DNA of 44,540 nt from Nitriliruptoraceae bacterium (GTDB taxonomy: Bacteria; Actinomycetota; Nitriliruptoria; Nitriliruptorales; Nitriliruptoraceae), in the NCBI GenBank assembly GCA_003563915.1, contig PWTE01000116.1, positions 1 to 44,540 on the forward strand, written 5' to 3'. How positions within the stretch are numbered: position 1 is the stretch's first letter; every line of letters starts with the position of its first letter. Of the stretch, positions 1 to 11,630 are shown one piece after another. The notes under the pieces are model-generated. The model was not told the DNA's origin, searched no databases, and saw nothing but the letters and a program-made list of their open reading frames with translations. A program made the position numbers and the translations under genes.

Positions 1-2810
1 ATGCTCGCCAGGGCGTAGGCGAGGTGGTCGGTGATGGTCAGGTGGGCGAGGGGCAGCGCATCGAAGCGGCCTTGGGCGAGCCCGCTGCGGCACCACGCCT
101 GGGCCTCGACGGGATCGAGGAGGTAGATGTTGTGCAGCAGCGCGCCGCTCATCACCACCTCCCAGGCGAGGTGGGGGTCGCCGACGCGCTGCGCGTGGTC
201 CCAGGCCTCGGTCAGCAGGTCGCGGGCCTGGGAGACCCGGCCCCGACCGAGCTCGAGCACGGCCTTCGTGGCCCGGACCCGCGTCACCAGGTCCTGCCGG
301 CCCAGACCGGTCGCCACCTCGGTGGCGCGAGCGGCGGCCTCGCAGCCCTCGTCGATCCTGAGCGCGAACATCGCCGCCAACGCCAGGGCCGTCTGGCGTG
401 CGACAGCGGGCTCACCCTCGACCGGCACCGCGTCGGCGGCACGCAGGTGCTCGAGGGCGGCGGGGATGTCCATCACGGTGTGGTGGTAGGCGAGGGCCTG
501 CCCGAGCTGGCCGTGCACGAGCGCGACCGCGGTCTCGTCGCCGGCTGCCCGGTAGTGGTCGAGCGCCTGCTCGAGGTGCCTCAGCGCCTGTTCGAGGCCG
601 ATGCCGGAACGCAGACGCAACCCCGCGGAGATGAGCGCGGCTTCGACCTGTCGCGCAGGCCGTGCGCCAGCGCGGGCGAGCATGGTGACCGCGGCCTCCG
701 CATGGGAGATCGCCTCGTCCCAGGCGTAGACCGCTGCGGTGGCGCTGGCGGCGACGAGGCTCGCTTCGGCGGCACGCTCCCCGGCGACCAGCGCACCGGC
801 TGCACGCAGGTGCACCGCGATCGCGACCTGGTCGGCCGGCCCGTGCTCATCACCCGCACCGATGACCTCCGCGGCGCGCAGGTGCAGCTGCTGACGCCGC
901 GCGGCCGGAAGATCCTCGTGCACGGCCTGGCGCATCAGCAGGTGGCGGAACAGGTACCGCGTCCGGGTCGTGGGTTCGATCGCGACGAGCCAGCCCTGGT
1001 CGGCGGCCTCCTCGAGGGCGTCGGTCACCGCTCCGAGCGGCTGGTCCGTGACCCGGGCGACGAGCTCGACGTCGACCTCGCGGCCGAGCACCGCGGCACA
1101 CCCGACCAGGTCCTGGGCCGCGGGTGACAGCGTCCGCAACCGCTGACGCAACACGTCGCGCACGGCCGTGGGGACCGGTAGCTGCTGCGCGCCGACGTCG
1201 GCAGCGTCACGCGTCGCCAGGTCGCGGACGACCTCACCGGCGAAGAAGGGGTTCCCGCCGGTGGCCTCCCACACGGTCTGCAACAGCCTTGGCGGCGCCT
1301 CAGCACCGGTCCAGGTCGACACCAGCGCAGCGAGCTCGGCGTGCGTCAGCGGTGCCAGGGTGAGCCGATCCGCCAGGCCACGGGACTCGAGGTCGGCGAC
1401 CAGTTCGAGCAGCGGCAGGTGCCGGCTGCCGGGAGGGTCGCGGAAGCACAGCAGCAGGAGCGTGCGCGGTGGGAGCCGGTGGGCGAGGTGGTTCAGGAGC
1501 CGGGCGCTGGCGCGATCGATCCGTTCGGCGTCCTCGATCACGACCACGGTCGGGGAGCGTTCGCTCAGCCGGGCGAACAGCGCAGTGACGGCCGCCAGGA
1601 AGGCCTGTTGCGCCGCCTGCTCGCCGGTCGCGGGAGGGGGCGCGGACGGCGATGGTTCGGTGACCCCCGCCACGAGCCGGTCGAAGGCGGCACGCACGGT
1701 GTCCGGGGCTTGTGCCAGCACCTCGGCCACCCGCGGGTCATGCTGCAGCGCGTCGACCACCGGCTGGTAGGGCGCCAGCACCGCCTGGTCACCGTGGCCA
1801 GCCAGGACCGTGGCGCCCTGCTCGCTGGCTCGGGCGGCCAGCTCGGCGACGAGCCGGGTCTTGCCGATGCCGGCTTCGCCGGAGACCAGCGCGATGCGGC
1901 GGCCACCGCTGCGCACCGCGTCCCACGTGGTCTCGAGCAGTGCCAGCTCGTTTTCGCGGCCGATGAGCGGCACCCGACGGGCGACGTCGAACACCGCCGG
2001 TGGAGCGCTGGGACGGACGCTCGCCGCCGCGGGCGGCGCGGTCCGATCCGGTCCGACCAGGCCCGGGTCGTGCTGCAGGATCGCCGACTGCAGGGCCGAC
2101 AGTTCGCCCCCCGGCTCCAGGCCCAGTTGCTCGTCGAGCTCGCGACGAGCGCTCTGGAAGGCGGCGAGCGCTTCGGCCTGACGCCCCGACCGGTAGAGCG
2201 CCAGCATCAGCTGGCCCCAGAACCGCTCCCGGAAGGGATGGCGTGCGGTGAGCCCCTCCAGTTCGCCGATGATCTCGGCGTGCCGACCGACGGACAGGTC
2301 GGCGTCCACGCGGGCCTCGAGTGCCGCCAGCCGCAGCTCCTCCAGCCGGGCAGCATCCGCGTCGGCGAAGCGTGGCCGATCCAGGTCCTCGAGGACGTCG
2401 CCGCGCCACAGCCCCAGCGCCGTCCGCAACCTCGCTGCGCCCTCCTCAGCCTCGCCCCGGGCGAGCGCGGCCCGTCCCTGCGCGACGAGGTCGGCGAAGC
2501 GACCCGCGTCGACCTGCCCTGGGGTGATGTCCAGCAGGTAGCCGGGGCTGCGGGTGACCAGCAGGTCGCCAGCGTCGAGGGTGTCGAGGTGGCGGCGCAG
2601 GCTCGCGACGTGGGTGCGCAACGTCACGTCGGCACTGGCCGGTGGGGTGGCGTCCCACACGGCGTCGACCAGTCGGTCGGCGGATACGACCTGGCCGGCG
2701 TTGAGCAGCAGCATCGCGAGCAGCCGGCGCGGTCTCGCGCCGCCCAGTCGGGTCGTGCGTCCGTCGGCGGTCACCTCGAGCGGGCCGAGGATGCCGAACC
2801 GGGCCTGCAT
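1..2810 (-). CDS. SARP/AfsR-type regulator with BTAD and AAA ATPase domains (3' end outside window)
   Basis: Large transcriptional regulator; about 936 codons are visible and the frame is still open at base 1, so the C terminus is missing. It begins MQARFGILGPLEV at 2810 and carries an OmpR-like winged helix (residues about 1-95), then a bacterial transcriptional activation domain with the typical VDAGRF segment (about 105-250), then a P-loop ATPase with Walker A GEAGIGKT at about 307-317 and a DAERID-type Walker B about 100 residues later, then a long helical TPR-like region. This order is that of AfsR/SARP regulators, which use ATP-dependent oligomerisation to activate secondary-metabolism or stress genes. 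It is divergent from the gene at 3006 across 195 bases. No target can be read from the sequence; a LuxR-type C-terminal helix-turn-helix beyond the edge cannot be excluded. Confidence 0.85.
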   Translation of the reverse strand, partial: MQARFGILGPLEVTADGRTTRLGGARPRRLLAMLLLNAGQVVSADRLVDAVWDATPPASADVTLRTHVASLRRHLDTLDAGDLLVTRSPGYLLDITPGQVDAGRFADLVAQGRAALARGEAEEGAARLRTALGLWRGDVLEDLDRPRFADADAARLEELRLAALEARVDADLSVGRHAEIIGELEGLTARHPFRERFWGQLMLALYRSGRQAEALAAFQSARRELDEQLGLEPGGELSALQSAILQHDPGLVGPDRTAPPAAASVRPSAPPAVFDVARRVPLIGRENELALLETTWDAVRSGGRRIALVSGEAGIGKTRLVAELAARASEQGATVLAGHGDQAVLAPYQPVVDALQHDPRVAEVLAQAPDTVRAAFDRLVAGVTEPSPSAPPPATGEQAAQQAFLAAVTALFARLSERSPTVVVIEDAERIDRASARLLNHLAHRLPPRTLLLLCFRDPPGSRHLPLLELVADLESRGLADRLTLAPLTHAELAALVSTWTGAEAPPRLLQTVWEATGGNPFFAGEVVRDLATRDAADVGAQQLPVPTAVRDVLRQRLRTLSPAAQDLVGCAAVLGREVDVELVARVTDQPLGAVTDALEEAADQGWLVAIEPTTRTRYLFRHLLMRQAVHEDLPAARRQQLHLRAAEVIGAGDEHGPADQVAIAVHLRAAGALVAGERAAEASLVAASATAAVYAWDEAISHAEAAVTMLARAGARPARQVEAALISAGLRLRSGIGLEQALRHLEQALDHYRAAGDETAVALVHGQLGQALAYHHTVMDIPAALEHLRAADAVPVEGEPAVARQTALALAAMFALRIDEGCEAAARATEVATGLGRQDLVTRVRATKAVLELGRGRVSQARDLLTEAWDHAQRVGDPHLAWEVVMSGALLHNIYLLDPVEAQAWCRSGLAQGRFDALPLAHLTITDHLAYALAS

Positions 2811-3005
2811 GCTGAGGCTCCCCTCGCTCCGCGCCGGCGAGGCCCGCGTCCCTGGCCGCCCTTCCACGCGGGCTCCACGGGTCCTCCACGCGGTGGTGTG
2901 ACCCTGCTCCCAGGGCCAGGCTAGCTGAGCGGCAGCGCGTCGCTCGGCGACGAGCAGCCGGTCCGGATCCCCGATCCGCGACCCCACGACGTAGGGAGGA
3001 CCACC

Positions 3006-3413
3006 ATGAGCGCACATGCCGCGACCGACACGATCCACCGCTGGTACGACGCGACCAACCGCAAGGACCTCGACGCGATGGGGGCGTGCGTCACGGACGA
3101 CTTCGTCTCCCGCTACCTGGGAGCGGAGGGCCGCGATGCCTACCTACGGTCGATGCAGGGGTTCTTCGAGGCCTTCCCCGACCTGGAGGGCGAGGTGCTC
3201 GAGGCCGTGTCCGACGGCAACGTCGTCGCCGCCAACGTGCGGTTGACCGGCACGCATCAGGGCGAGTTCAACGGCATCCCGGCGACCGGTAGGCGCGTGG
3301 AGCTGGAGGCGACGGACTGGGCGCGGGTCGACGCCGACGGTCGGCTCACCGAGCACTGGGCACACGCCGACAACCTGGCGATGATGCAGCAGCTCGGTGT
3401 CATCCCGGAGTAG
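3006..3413 (+). CDS. SnoaL-like ester cyclase / NTF2-fold protein
   Basis: A 135-residue protein of the SnoaL-like polyketide cyclase family (NTF2 fold). Typical features are the N-terminal helix ending in YDATNRKDLDAM, the central FFEAFPDLEGEV segment and the HQGEFNGIPATGRRVE strand pair, with a C-terminal EHWAHADNLAMMQQLG helix. The ATG has a strong Shine-Dalgarno (AGGGAGG, 6-8 bases upstream). SnoaL relatives catalyse ring closures or bind small hydrophobic molecules, but many are standalone proteins of unknown substrate. Nothing nearby indicates a polyketide pathway, so the substrate is unknown. A short reading frame follows after 4 bases and may be co-transcribed. Confidence 0.85.
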   Translation: MSAHAATDTIHRWYDATNRKDLDAMGACVTDDFVSRYLGAEGRDAYLRSMQGFFEAFPDLEGEVLEAVSDGNVVAANVRLTGTHQGEFNGIPATGRRVELEATDWARVDADGRLTEHWAHADNLAMMQQLGVIPE

Positions 3414-3417
3414 GGCC

Positions 3418-3654
3418 ATGGTGCGCGTCAGCTACGGGCTCGCGCCGGTCTACCCGGCGGCCGAGGCGGCGGTCGGCATCGGTGGCGTCGCCATGCTGGA
3501 TGCCCTCGCGATCGCCGATCCGGATCTCCTCGAAGGTGTATCCGGCGAGCGGCTCACCGGCGTGCCTGCGGTCCGCGAGCAGCTCCAGCTGATCCACGAC
3601 CAGGTCCTGCCGGCGCTGGGGGTCACTCCGCCGCGCGGCGCAGGCGATCCATGA
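3418..3654 (+). CDS. Small hypothetical protein (78 aa)
   Basis: A short frame starting 4 bases after the stop of the SnoaL-like gene, with GGAG about 9 bases before the ATG and strongly GC-biased third positions, both of which argue for real coding. It begins MVRVSYGLAPVY and has no motif, signal peptide or membrane segment that I recognise. Its last 32 bases overlap the 3' end of the convergent Sua5 gene. The opposite strand is also open here (an antisense shadow starting near 3597), so coding status is uncertain. Confidence 0.4.
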   Translation: MVRVSYGLAPVYPAAEAAVGIGGVAMLDALAIADPDLLEGVSGERLTGVPAVREQLQLIHDQVLPALGVTPPRGAGDP

Positions 3655-4588
3655 CGGCTCGCCCGACGCCGACCTCAGGTACGGCCTCCACGACCAGCAC
3701 GTCTACCGCGGTGTCTTCCGCATCGCGGAGGGCCGCGTACAGCTGCCGCGCCAGGTCTGGAGCATCCGTGAACCGCGCGATGCTGCGCACCCCCTCGGGT
3801 GCGGGGCAGGAGGCGACCAGCCCGACGCTGATGCCAGATGCGGCCAGCTCCGCCGCCCGGCTTGCGGCGTCCGCCGACGCCGCGATCTCCAGTGCGCACG
3901 TCGGCGCGTAGTGCCGGTAGCGGGTCCCAGGGGATGCCTGCACGTCGGTCCGGTCGTGGGCCGCGGTCGCCCGCGAGCGGACGCCGACGATCGAACGGAG
4001 GTCCTCCCGGCTGATCGATCCCTCACGCAGGACGACGGGTTCGTCGCCGCGAGCGTCGACCACCGTCGACTCGACGCCGACCGGGCAAGGGCCACCGTCG
4101 AGCACCACCTCCAGGTCGTCGCCGAGGTCCGCGGCCACGTGCTCAGCCGTCGTTGGTGACGGTCGTCCCGACCGGTTCGCCGACGGTGCGGCGAGGGGAC
4201 GACCGACGGCGGTGAGCAGTTCTGTCGCGACCGGATGGTCGGGCACCCGGATGGCGACCGTGCGCAGGCCGCCGGTCGTGACCGCGGGCACGTCCTCGCC
4301 AACCTCGAGCACCAGGGTCAGCGGTCCCGGCCAGAAGCTCATCGCCAGTGCCTCGGCCAGGGGTGTCGTCGCGGCAACGACGCGCTCGAGTTCCTGCGCC
4401 GATCGCAGGTGCACGATCAGCGGGTTGTCCGCGGGGCGGCCCTTGATGGCGAAGATGCGGGTCACCGCGGCGGGGTCGAGCGCGTCGGCCGCCAGCCCGT
4501 ACACCGTCTCCGTCGGCATACCGACGACGCCGCCCCGACGCAGGATGCGGACGGCAGCCGCGATACCCGCAGCATCGGGACGGAGCAC
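3623..4588 (-). CDS. tsaC: L-threonylcarbamoyladenylate synthase (Sua5/TsaC type)
   Basis: Makes threonylcarbamoyl-AMP from threonine, bicarbonate and ATP, the first step of t6A37 modification of ANN-decoding tRNAs. The YrdC domain is clear: GMPTETVYGLAADA, FAIKGRPADNPL with the KxR signature, and APSANRSGRPSPT. A C-terminal Sua5 domain of about 120 residues follows (GTRYRHYAPTC onward), so this is the long Sua5 form. The frame stays open upstream to a GTG at 4690, which would add 34 residues lacking family resemblance. I chose the GTG at 4588, just before LRPDAAGIAAAVRILR, but neither start has a well-spaced ribosome binding site. The gene is divergent from the hydrolase at 4747. Confidence 0.9.
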   Translation of the reverse strand: MLRPDAAGIAAAVRILRRGGVVGMPTETVYGLAADALDPAAVTRIFAIKGRPADNPLIVHLRSAQELERVVAATTPLAEALAMSFWPGPLTLVLEVGEDVPAVTTGGLRTVAIRVPDHPVATELLTAVGRPLAAPSANRSGRPSPTTAEHVAADLGDDLEVVLDGGPCPVGVESTVVDARGDEPVVLREGSISREDLRSIVGVRSRATAAHDRTDVQASPGTRYRHYAPTCALEIAASADAASRAAELAASGISVGLVASCPAPEGVRSIARFTDAPDLARQLYAALRDAEDTAVDVLVVEAVPEVGVGRAVMDRLRRAAE

Positions 4589-4746
4589 CTCGGCCAGGAC
4601 CGCACCCTCCTCGACGTCGACATCAGGTGTGTGCCACCAGCCTACGACCCCCGTGACCTCGGAAGCCCTGCGGGGGGCGTGAGCGACCACGGCGTGGCAT
4701 CCTGCGCCCCGACCGGTCGCGCGGCACCGGGGTCGAGGAGGTACAG

Positions 4747-5580
4747 ATGCGGGCGTGGGAGCTGACCAGGACCTTCGAGAGCGAGCAGGGCACGATCCGT
4801 TGGGACCGGTTCGGTGAGGCCGATGCCGCCAGCCCGCCGATCCTGCTGCTCCACGGCACCCCGTTCTCGTCGTTCATCTGGCGTGACGTCGCACCTGCCC
4901 TGGCGTTGCGCTCGACGGTCTACGTGTGGGACCTGGCCGGATACGGCGCCAGCGCGCAGGCCGACGGCCAGGACGTCTCGCTGGCCGCACAGGCGCGGAT
5001 CTTGGCGAGCCTGCTCGACCACTGGGGTCTCGAGGAACCCGATGTCGTCGGCCATGACTTCGGGGGAGCGATCGCCTTGCGAGGGCTGCTCCTGGAAGGT
5101 TGCCGGTACCGACGGCTCGTGCTGGCCGACGCCGTGTCGGTCGCGCCGTGGGGGACCGGCTTCTTCCAGCTGGCCAAGGAGTACGCCGAGGTGCTGCAGC
5201 GCCTCCCCGACCCCGTGCACGACGGGTTGGTGCGGGGCTACGTGCAGTGGGCGGCGTCCAAGCCTCTCGACCCCGAGGTCGTCGACGGGCTCGTGGGACC
5301 GTGGGCCGGCGAGCACGGCAAGGCGGCGCTCTACCGTCAGATCGCCCAGAACGACCAGCGGTGGACCGACGACCTCGAACCCCGTTACGGTGAACTCGAT
5401 CTCCCGGTCCGCATCCTGTGGGGAGCCGAGGACGCCTGGCTGCCGCTGGAGCAGGCGCACCAGCTCCACGCGGCGATCCCCGGCAGCGAGCTGACGGTGA
5501 TACCGGAGGCCGGACACCTGGTGCCGTTGGATGCGCCCGCTACCGTCGCGGCCGAGGTCGCGAGCTTCCTCGCGGGGTGA
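4747..5580 (+). CDS. Alpha/beta hydrolase with Asp nucleophile (epoxide hydrolase / haloalkane dehalogenase-like)
   Basis: A 277-residue alpha/beta hydrolase. The oxyanion-hole motif LLLHGTPFSSFIW is at about 33-45; the nucleophile elbow reads VGHDFGG with Asp104 rather than Ser, which points to the epoxide hydrolase/haloalkane dehalogenase branch rather than esterases. The acid is likely in WGAEDAWLP and the catalytic His in EAGHLVP near the C terminus. The ATG has a strong GAGGAGG ribosome binding site. It stands alone between divergent tsaC and convergent universal stress genes. The substrate cannot be predicted. Confidence 0.85.
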   Translation: MRAWELTRTFESEQGTIRWDRFGEADAASPPILLLHGTPFSSFIWRDVAPALALRSTVYVWDLAGYGASAQADGQDVSLAAQARILASLLDHWGLEEPDVVGHDFGGAIALRGLLLEGCRYRRLVLADAVSVAPWGTGFFQLAKEYAEVLQRLPDPVHDGLVRGYVQWAASKPLDPEVVDGLVGPWAGEHGKAALYRQIAQNDQRWTDDLEPRYGELDLPVRILWGAEDAWLPLEQAHQLHAAIPGSELTVIPEAGHLVPLDAPATVAAEVASFLAG

Positions 5581-5591
5581 CGCCCCAGCCC

Positions 5592-6458
5592 TCAGCGACG
5601 CTCACGGGGGGTGATCGTCAGCGGGATGGTGCTGCGCTGAGCCAGGCTCGCCGCAACGCTGCCGAGCATGAGGCTCGTCAGGGCACCACGGCCACGCGAT
5701 CCGACCACCAACAGGTCCGCCCGGTACATCTCGGCCGCGTCCAGGATCGCGTTCCGCGCATCCCCATCGACCAGGGCGATGTCGTACTCCACACCGGCCT
5801 CCGCGAGAGGCTCGCACCAGGTCTCGACCAGCTGGTGCATCGACCCGAGGGACTCCACCCGTTCGATGTCGTTGGGGTCCATCGCGGCCGGATGCGTCGT
5901 GGCGTGGACCACGGTCAGGTCGGCGTCGAACTCACGGGCGAGGTCGCCGGCGAACGTCAAGGCCCTCGCGGCTGATGCCGAACCGTCGGTCGCGGCCATG
6001 ATCCGGTCCAGCCGGAACGGCAGCACGGGTGTGGCCTCTCGGATGACCGTCACCGGGTCGGATGCGTGTTCGCAGACCTGGCGACTGACCGAGCCCTGAC
6101 GCAACCCCTCGAAGCCGCCCAGACCGCGTGAGCCGACGACAACGAAGGGGTTGCCCGCGGTGGCTGCGGTGAGCAGAGCCGCGGCTGCCGGCCCGCGCTT
6201 CACGGTGAGGATCACGTCCTCGTCATCTCCGTCGAGGACGTCGTCGACGAACGCGGCCAGCGATGCCGCGACGGCCGCCTCCGCCGTGTCGGCAGGAGGT
6301 AGTTCGATCTTGCCGAAGCTGATCACCGTGTCGGCCGGGTACTCCCACGCGTGGACCACCTCGACCCGGACGCCGCAGCGGCGGGCCAGGCTCGCCGCCC
6401 AAGCCAGGGCGTTGCGCGACGACAATGAGCCATCGATGCCGACCAGGACCCGATCCAT
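5592..6458 (-). CDS. Tandem universal stress protein (two UspA domains)
   Basis: A 288-residue cytoplasmic protein made of two UspA domains. The first starts MDRVLVGIDGS and ends with GSRGLGGFEGLRQGSVS; the second starts about residue 145 (RIMAATDGSASA) and ends with GSRGRGALTSLMLGSVA. Both keep the G-x2-G-x9-G-[ST] ATP-binding signature, so both probably bind ATP. The frame is open about 190 bases further upstream, but the ATG at 6458 has GGAGGCGG just before it and matches the family N terminus. In actinobacteria such genes are often induced by hypoxia, NO or stationary phase, which would suit the NO island further right, though that link is inference. It is convergent with the hydrolase at 4747. 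Confidence 0.92.
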   Translation of the reverse strand: MDRVLVGIDGSLSSRNALAWAASLARRCGVRVEVVHAWEYPADTVISFGKIELPPADTAEAAVAASLAAFVDDVLDGDDEDVILTVKRGPAAAALLTAATAGNPFVVVGSRGLGGFEGLRQGSVSRQVCEHASDPVTVIREATPVLPFRLDRIMAATDGSASAARALTFAGDLAREFDADLTVVHATTHPAAMDPNDIERVESLGSMHQLVETWCEPLAEAGVEYDIALVDGDARNAILDAAEMYRADLLVVGSRGRGALTSLMLGSVAASLAQRSTIPLTITPRERR

Positions 6459-6636
6459 GATCCGCCTCCAGTTCCGACCGCCGGCGGGGAGAGGTGGGCT
6501 GGGGACAGCCGCCCACCGGTCCTCCGAGGATGGCGCAGCAAGCCGACGGGGGGCAGGGCCTGACGTCCCGACCTGAGTGGCAGGTCGACCGTAGAGGCCG
6601 ACGCCCGGCCTTCGGTCCCATCCTTGCGCGTTCGGG

Positions 6637-7257
6637 TCAGCCGGCACCTTCCCGCAGGTCGAAGGTCTGGTTGATGGCGGATAGGACGTAGGCGATCAGC
6701 GCGGTCGTCGCGAGCTCGACCAGCTGCCCGTCGTCGTACCCGTGTGCACGGACCCGTTCGACGTCCGCGTCGGTGATGCTGCGGGGGTCGAGCGCGCTGC
6801 GGGCCGCCCAGTCGACCGCGTCACGGACCGCTGGTTCGAGCTCGTCCTTGCGGCGCTCGAAGTCCTGGACGATCGCGACGTCGTCGCTGGCGGCGCCTTC
6901 GAAGCTGGCAGCGCCGGCGTGGTAGGGGGCGCACGCCGGCGTCTCCTCACCCTCGATCCGATCCGCCACCAGCAGCGACACGAGCTCCTTCACACGCTTG
7001 TCGACCGTGCCCTGCTTGGCCGCGTGGTGTTCGGTCAGGAACAGGTGGGTGAACACGTCGGGGCGCAGCGCGACCGTGCGGAGGGTCACGGCACCGTAGA
7101 TCGCCTCGCCCGGCACGCCGGGGATGGCTTCGAGGCCACCTCGGATCAGCTCGAAGTGGGTCCGCAGCTCCTCTGGGCCGTCGGCCTCGAGACGTCGGAG
7201 GACATCGGGGTCGGCGGGGGCCAGGCGGAACGGGCGGGTGGTCACGTCGGTGGTCAT
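6637..7257 (-). CDS. AhpD-like / carboxymuconolactone decarboxylase family protein
   Basis: A 206-residue all-helical protein of the AhpD/CMD superfamily. AhpD proteins reduce peroxiredoxin partners through a Cys-x2-Cys-x3-His centre. Here the site reads EETPACAPYHAGAASF: Cys109 and His113 are kept, but the position of the second cysteine is Tyr112, so a classical disulfide cycle looks impossible. The start at 7257 has GAGGAG directly upstream and begins MTTDVTTRPF; the frame is open to 7428 but the extension is arginine/proline-rich and unlike the family. Divergent from the hemY-like gene across a 277-base region that holds a possible operator. Confidence 0.82.
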   Translation of the reverse strand: MTTDVTTRPFRLAPADPDVLRRLEADGPEELRTHFELIRGGLEAIPGVPGEAIYGAVTLRTVALRPDVFTHLFLTEHHAAKQGTVDKRVKELVSLLVADRIEGEETPACAPYHAGAASFEGAASDDVAIVQDFERRKDELEPAVRDAVDWAARSALDPRSITDADVERVRAHGYDDGQLVELATTALIAYVLSAINQTFDLREGAG

Positions 7258-7412
7258 GGTGGCTCCTCGGTCGGTACGCCCTCGGTGGGCGGGGTCCGAA
7301 CGAGGGAACGCGAGAAAGCGGGGGTTCCGGCCACCGGGGCGGGACAACCGTGGGAACCCGGCACGGCGGTCGCGAGCTGACCTCCAACGTGTCAGCGACG
7401 CCCCCGACCTGC

Positions 7413-7437
7413 TACCCTTTGCGTACAACTAAAGGTA
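7413..7437. promoter_or_regulatory. Possible operator between divergent AhpD-like and hemY-like genes
   Basis: AT-rich island in very GC-rich DNA. TACC(C)TTT at 7413-7420 and AAAGGTA at 7431-7437 form an imperfect inverted repeat around GCGTACAACT. It sits about 155 bases before the AhpD-like start and about 100 before the hemY-like start. The binding protein is unknown. No other regulatory element was recognised in the 277-base intergenic stretch. Confidence 0.35.
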
Positions 7438-7534
7438 AGTGGGTTCGAGCAGGACGGAGGTCGGGTGCGAGGTCCACGTCCAGGGTCGGTTGACGGGTCG
7501 TCACCCTTCGCCGGACCCGATGCCTGGACGCACG

Positions 7535-8914
7535 ATGGACGCTGACGGTCTGCAGGTGGCGGTCGTCGGTGGAGGGATCACCGGTCTGCTGACGGCGAGG
7601 CAGCTCGCGGCGGGCGGCGCCCGGGTGACGGTCCTCGAGGCGACTGACCAGGTCGGCGGTCAACTCCGGAGCGTGCAGCACGATGGTCGGACCGTCGATC
7701 TCGGCGCGGAGTCGCTCCATGCCGCCGCACCCGGGGTGCTCGAGCTGCTCGACGACCTCGGTCTCGGCGATGACGTGGTCGCTGCCCGCAGCGGGACCAC
7801 CTGGATCGCGGCGTCCCGTGGTCTGCGCCCGCTCCCCGCTGGGATGGGGCCGGCCGGGCCGACACGGCTGTGGCCCGTCGCGACGTCGCGGGTGCTCTCC
7901 CCGGTCGGGCTCCTGCGGGCCGCCTGTGAACCGGCGTTTCCGCCGACACTCCGCAACGGCGACACCGCGGTGGGCGGTTACCTCGCCGGGCGGTTCGGTC
8001 GACAGGTCACCGACCGTCTGCTCGACCCGCTGCTGGGCAACCTGCACGCCGGTGACGTGCACCGACTGAGTCTGGCCGCCGCCACACCGCAGCTCGACCA
8101 GCTGGCTCGCCGTCATCGCTCGCTGGTGCTGGCCCGCCGACGTACGGGGCGCACCACTGCCCCGCCGTCTTTCGTGACGGTGCGTGGTGGGCTCGCTCGG
8201 ATCGCCGCCGCGCTCGCGTCAGATCCGCGCATCGACCTGCGGATCACCACACCGGTGCGGGCGATCGAGCCGGACGGGGACAGCTACCGGGTCCTGGGGC
8301 CGGGACGTGACGCGTGGGACGTCGACGCGGTGATGCTCGCGGTGCCCAGTGCGGTAGCGGCGCGACTGCTCGCCCCGCTCGAGGAGACCGCAGCCGACCT
8401 CGCCCGGACCCGCACGGCCAGCGTCGCCACCGTGGTGGTGGGCTACGAGCACGATGCTGCGGAACGACTCACCGGGAACGGCCTGTTGGTCCCATCCACC
8501 TCGCCGTACCTGCTCAAGGCGGTCACCTTCCTGAGCGCGAAGTGGCTACACCTCGCCGAGGGACCGACCTTCCTGGTGCGCCTCTCGGCTGGCCGAGCGG
8601 ACGACCAGCGGATCGACGAGCTCGACGACACCGACCTGGTCGAGCGTCTGCACGCCGACCTCGCCGACCTGACGGGGTTGCCTGACGGTCCGGTCAGTGC
8701 CCTGGTTCGTCGGTGGCGGGACACGATGCCGCAGCTCGAGGTCGGTCACGCTGACCGGATCGTCCAGGTCCGGCAGCGACTGGCGGGGACGCGGCTCGTG
8801 CTGGCCGGCGCCAGCTACGACGGCGTGGGCATCACCAGCTGCCTCGGCTCTGCCCGGCGAGCCGCCGCTCAGATCCTGCCCGTTGCTGTCCGCACGGAGG
8901 CGGTAGGACCGTGA
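7535..8914 (+). CDS. hemY: Protoporphyrinogen/coproporphyrinogen oxidase (HemY/HemG family)
   Basis: FAD-dependent oxidation of a porphyrinogen to a porphyrin late in heme synthesis. The N terminus has the dinucleotide-binding motif VVGGGITGLLTARQL followed by VLEATDQVGGQL, then the PPO-type DLGAESLHAAAPG segment; the C terminus has the family ending LAGASYDGVGITSCLGSA. Length about 459 residues, usual for actinobacterial HemY. Starts at 7520 (five residues longer) and 7535 are both possible and neither has a clear ribosome binding site. In actinobacteria this enzyme often acts on coproporphyrinogen III. Only 7 bases separate it from the radical SAM gene, so the two are probably co-transcribed. 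Confidence 0.87.
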   Translation: MDADGLQVAVVGGGITGLLTARQLAAGGARVTVLEATDQVGGQLRSVQHDGRTVDLGAESLHAAAPGVLELLDDLGLGDDVVAARSGTTWIAASRGLRPLPAGMGPAGPTRLWPVATSRVLSPVGLLRAACEPAFPPTLRNGDTAVGGYLAGRFGRQVTDRLLDPLLGNLHAGDVHRLSLAAATPQLDQLARRHRSLVLARRRTGRTTAPPSFVTVRGGLARIAAALASDPRIDLRITTPVRAIEPDGDSYRVLGPGRDAWDVDAVMLAVPSAVAARLLAPLEETAADLARTRTASVATVVVGYEHDAAERLTGNGLLVPSTSPYLLKAVTFLSAKWLHLAEGPTFLVRLSAGRADDQRIDELDDTDLVERLHADLADLTGLPDGPVSALVRRWRDTMPQLEVGHADRIVQVRQRLAGTRLVLAGASYDGVGITSCLGSARRAAAQILPVAVRTEAVGP

Positions 8915-8921
8915 CGCCGCG

Positions 8922-11467
<2,546 letters not shown>

Positions 11468-11526
11468 CGGGGCTCGGGGCGGGAGGCCGGCTCCCGCGTA
11501 CCTGTCCGCGGAACGCTAGATCCGGG

Positions 11527-11542
11527 CCGATGGTCCCATCGG
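11527..11542 (+). terminator. Small hairpin downstream of gdhA
   Basis: CCGATGG and CCATCGG form a perfect 7-base stem around 2 bases, beginning 60 bases after the gdhA stop, inside a GC-rich 163-base gap. No U-tract follows, so this is at best a GC-type terminator. Confidence 0.35.
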
Positions 11543-11630
11543 TCCTGGGCCTCTCTGCTCATCCGGTCGGTGGCCTCGGTGTGCTCGTCTGCACCGGCTG
11601 CTGGCGAACCGACGAAGAGGGGTGTGCCGC

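Noticed and set aside
1341-2924. Plus-strand open frame of 527 codons
   Set aside because: Antisense to the SARP/BTAD regulator, whose minus-strand frame has clear winged-helix, BTAD and P-loop motifs.
7258-7330. GGAAC-N14-GTT upstream of the AhpD-like gene as a second SigR-like promoter
   Set aside because: The spacer is two or more bases too short for this promoter class.
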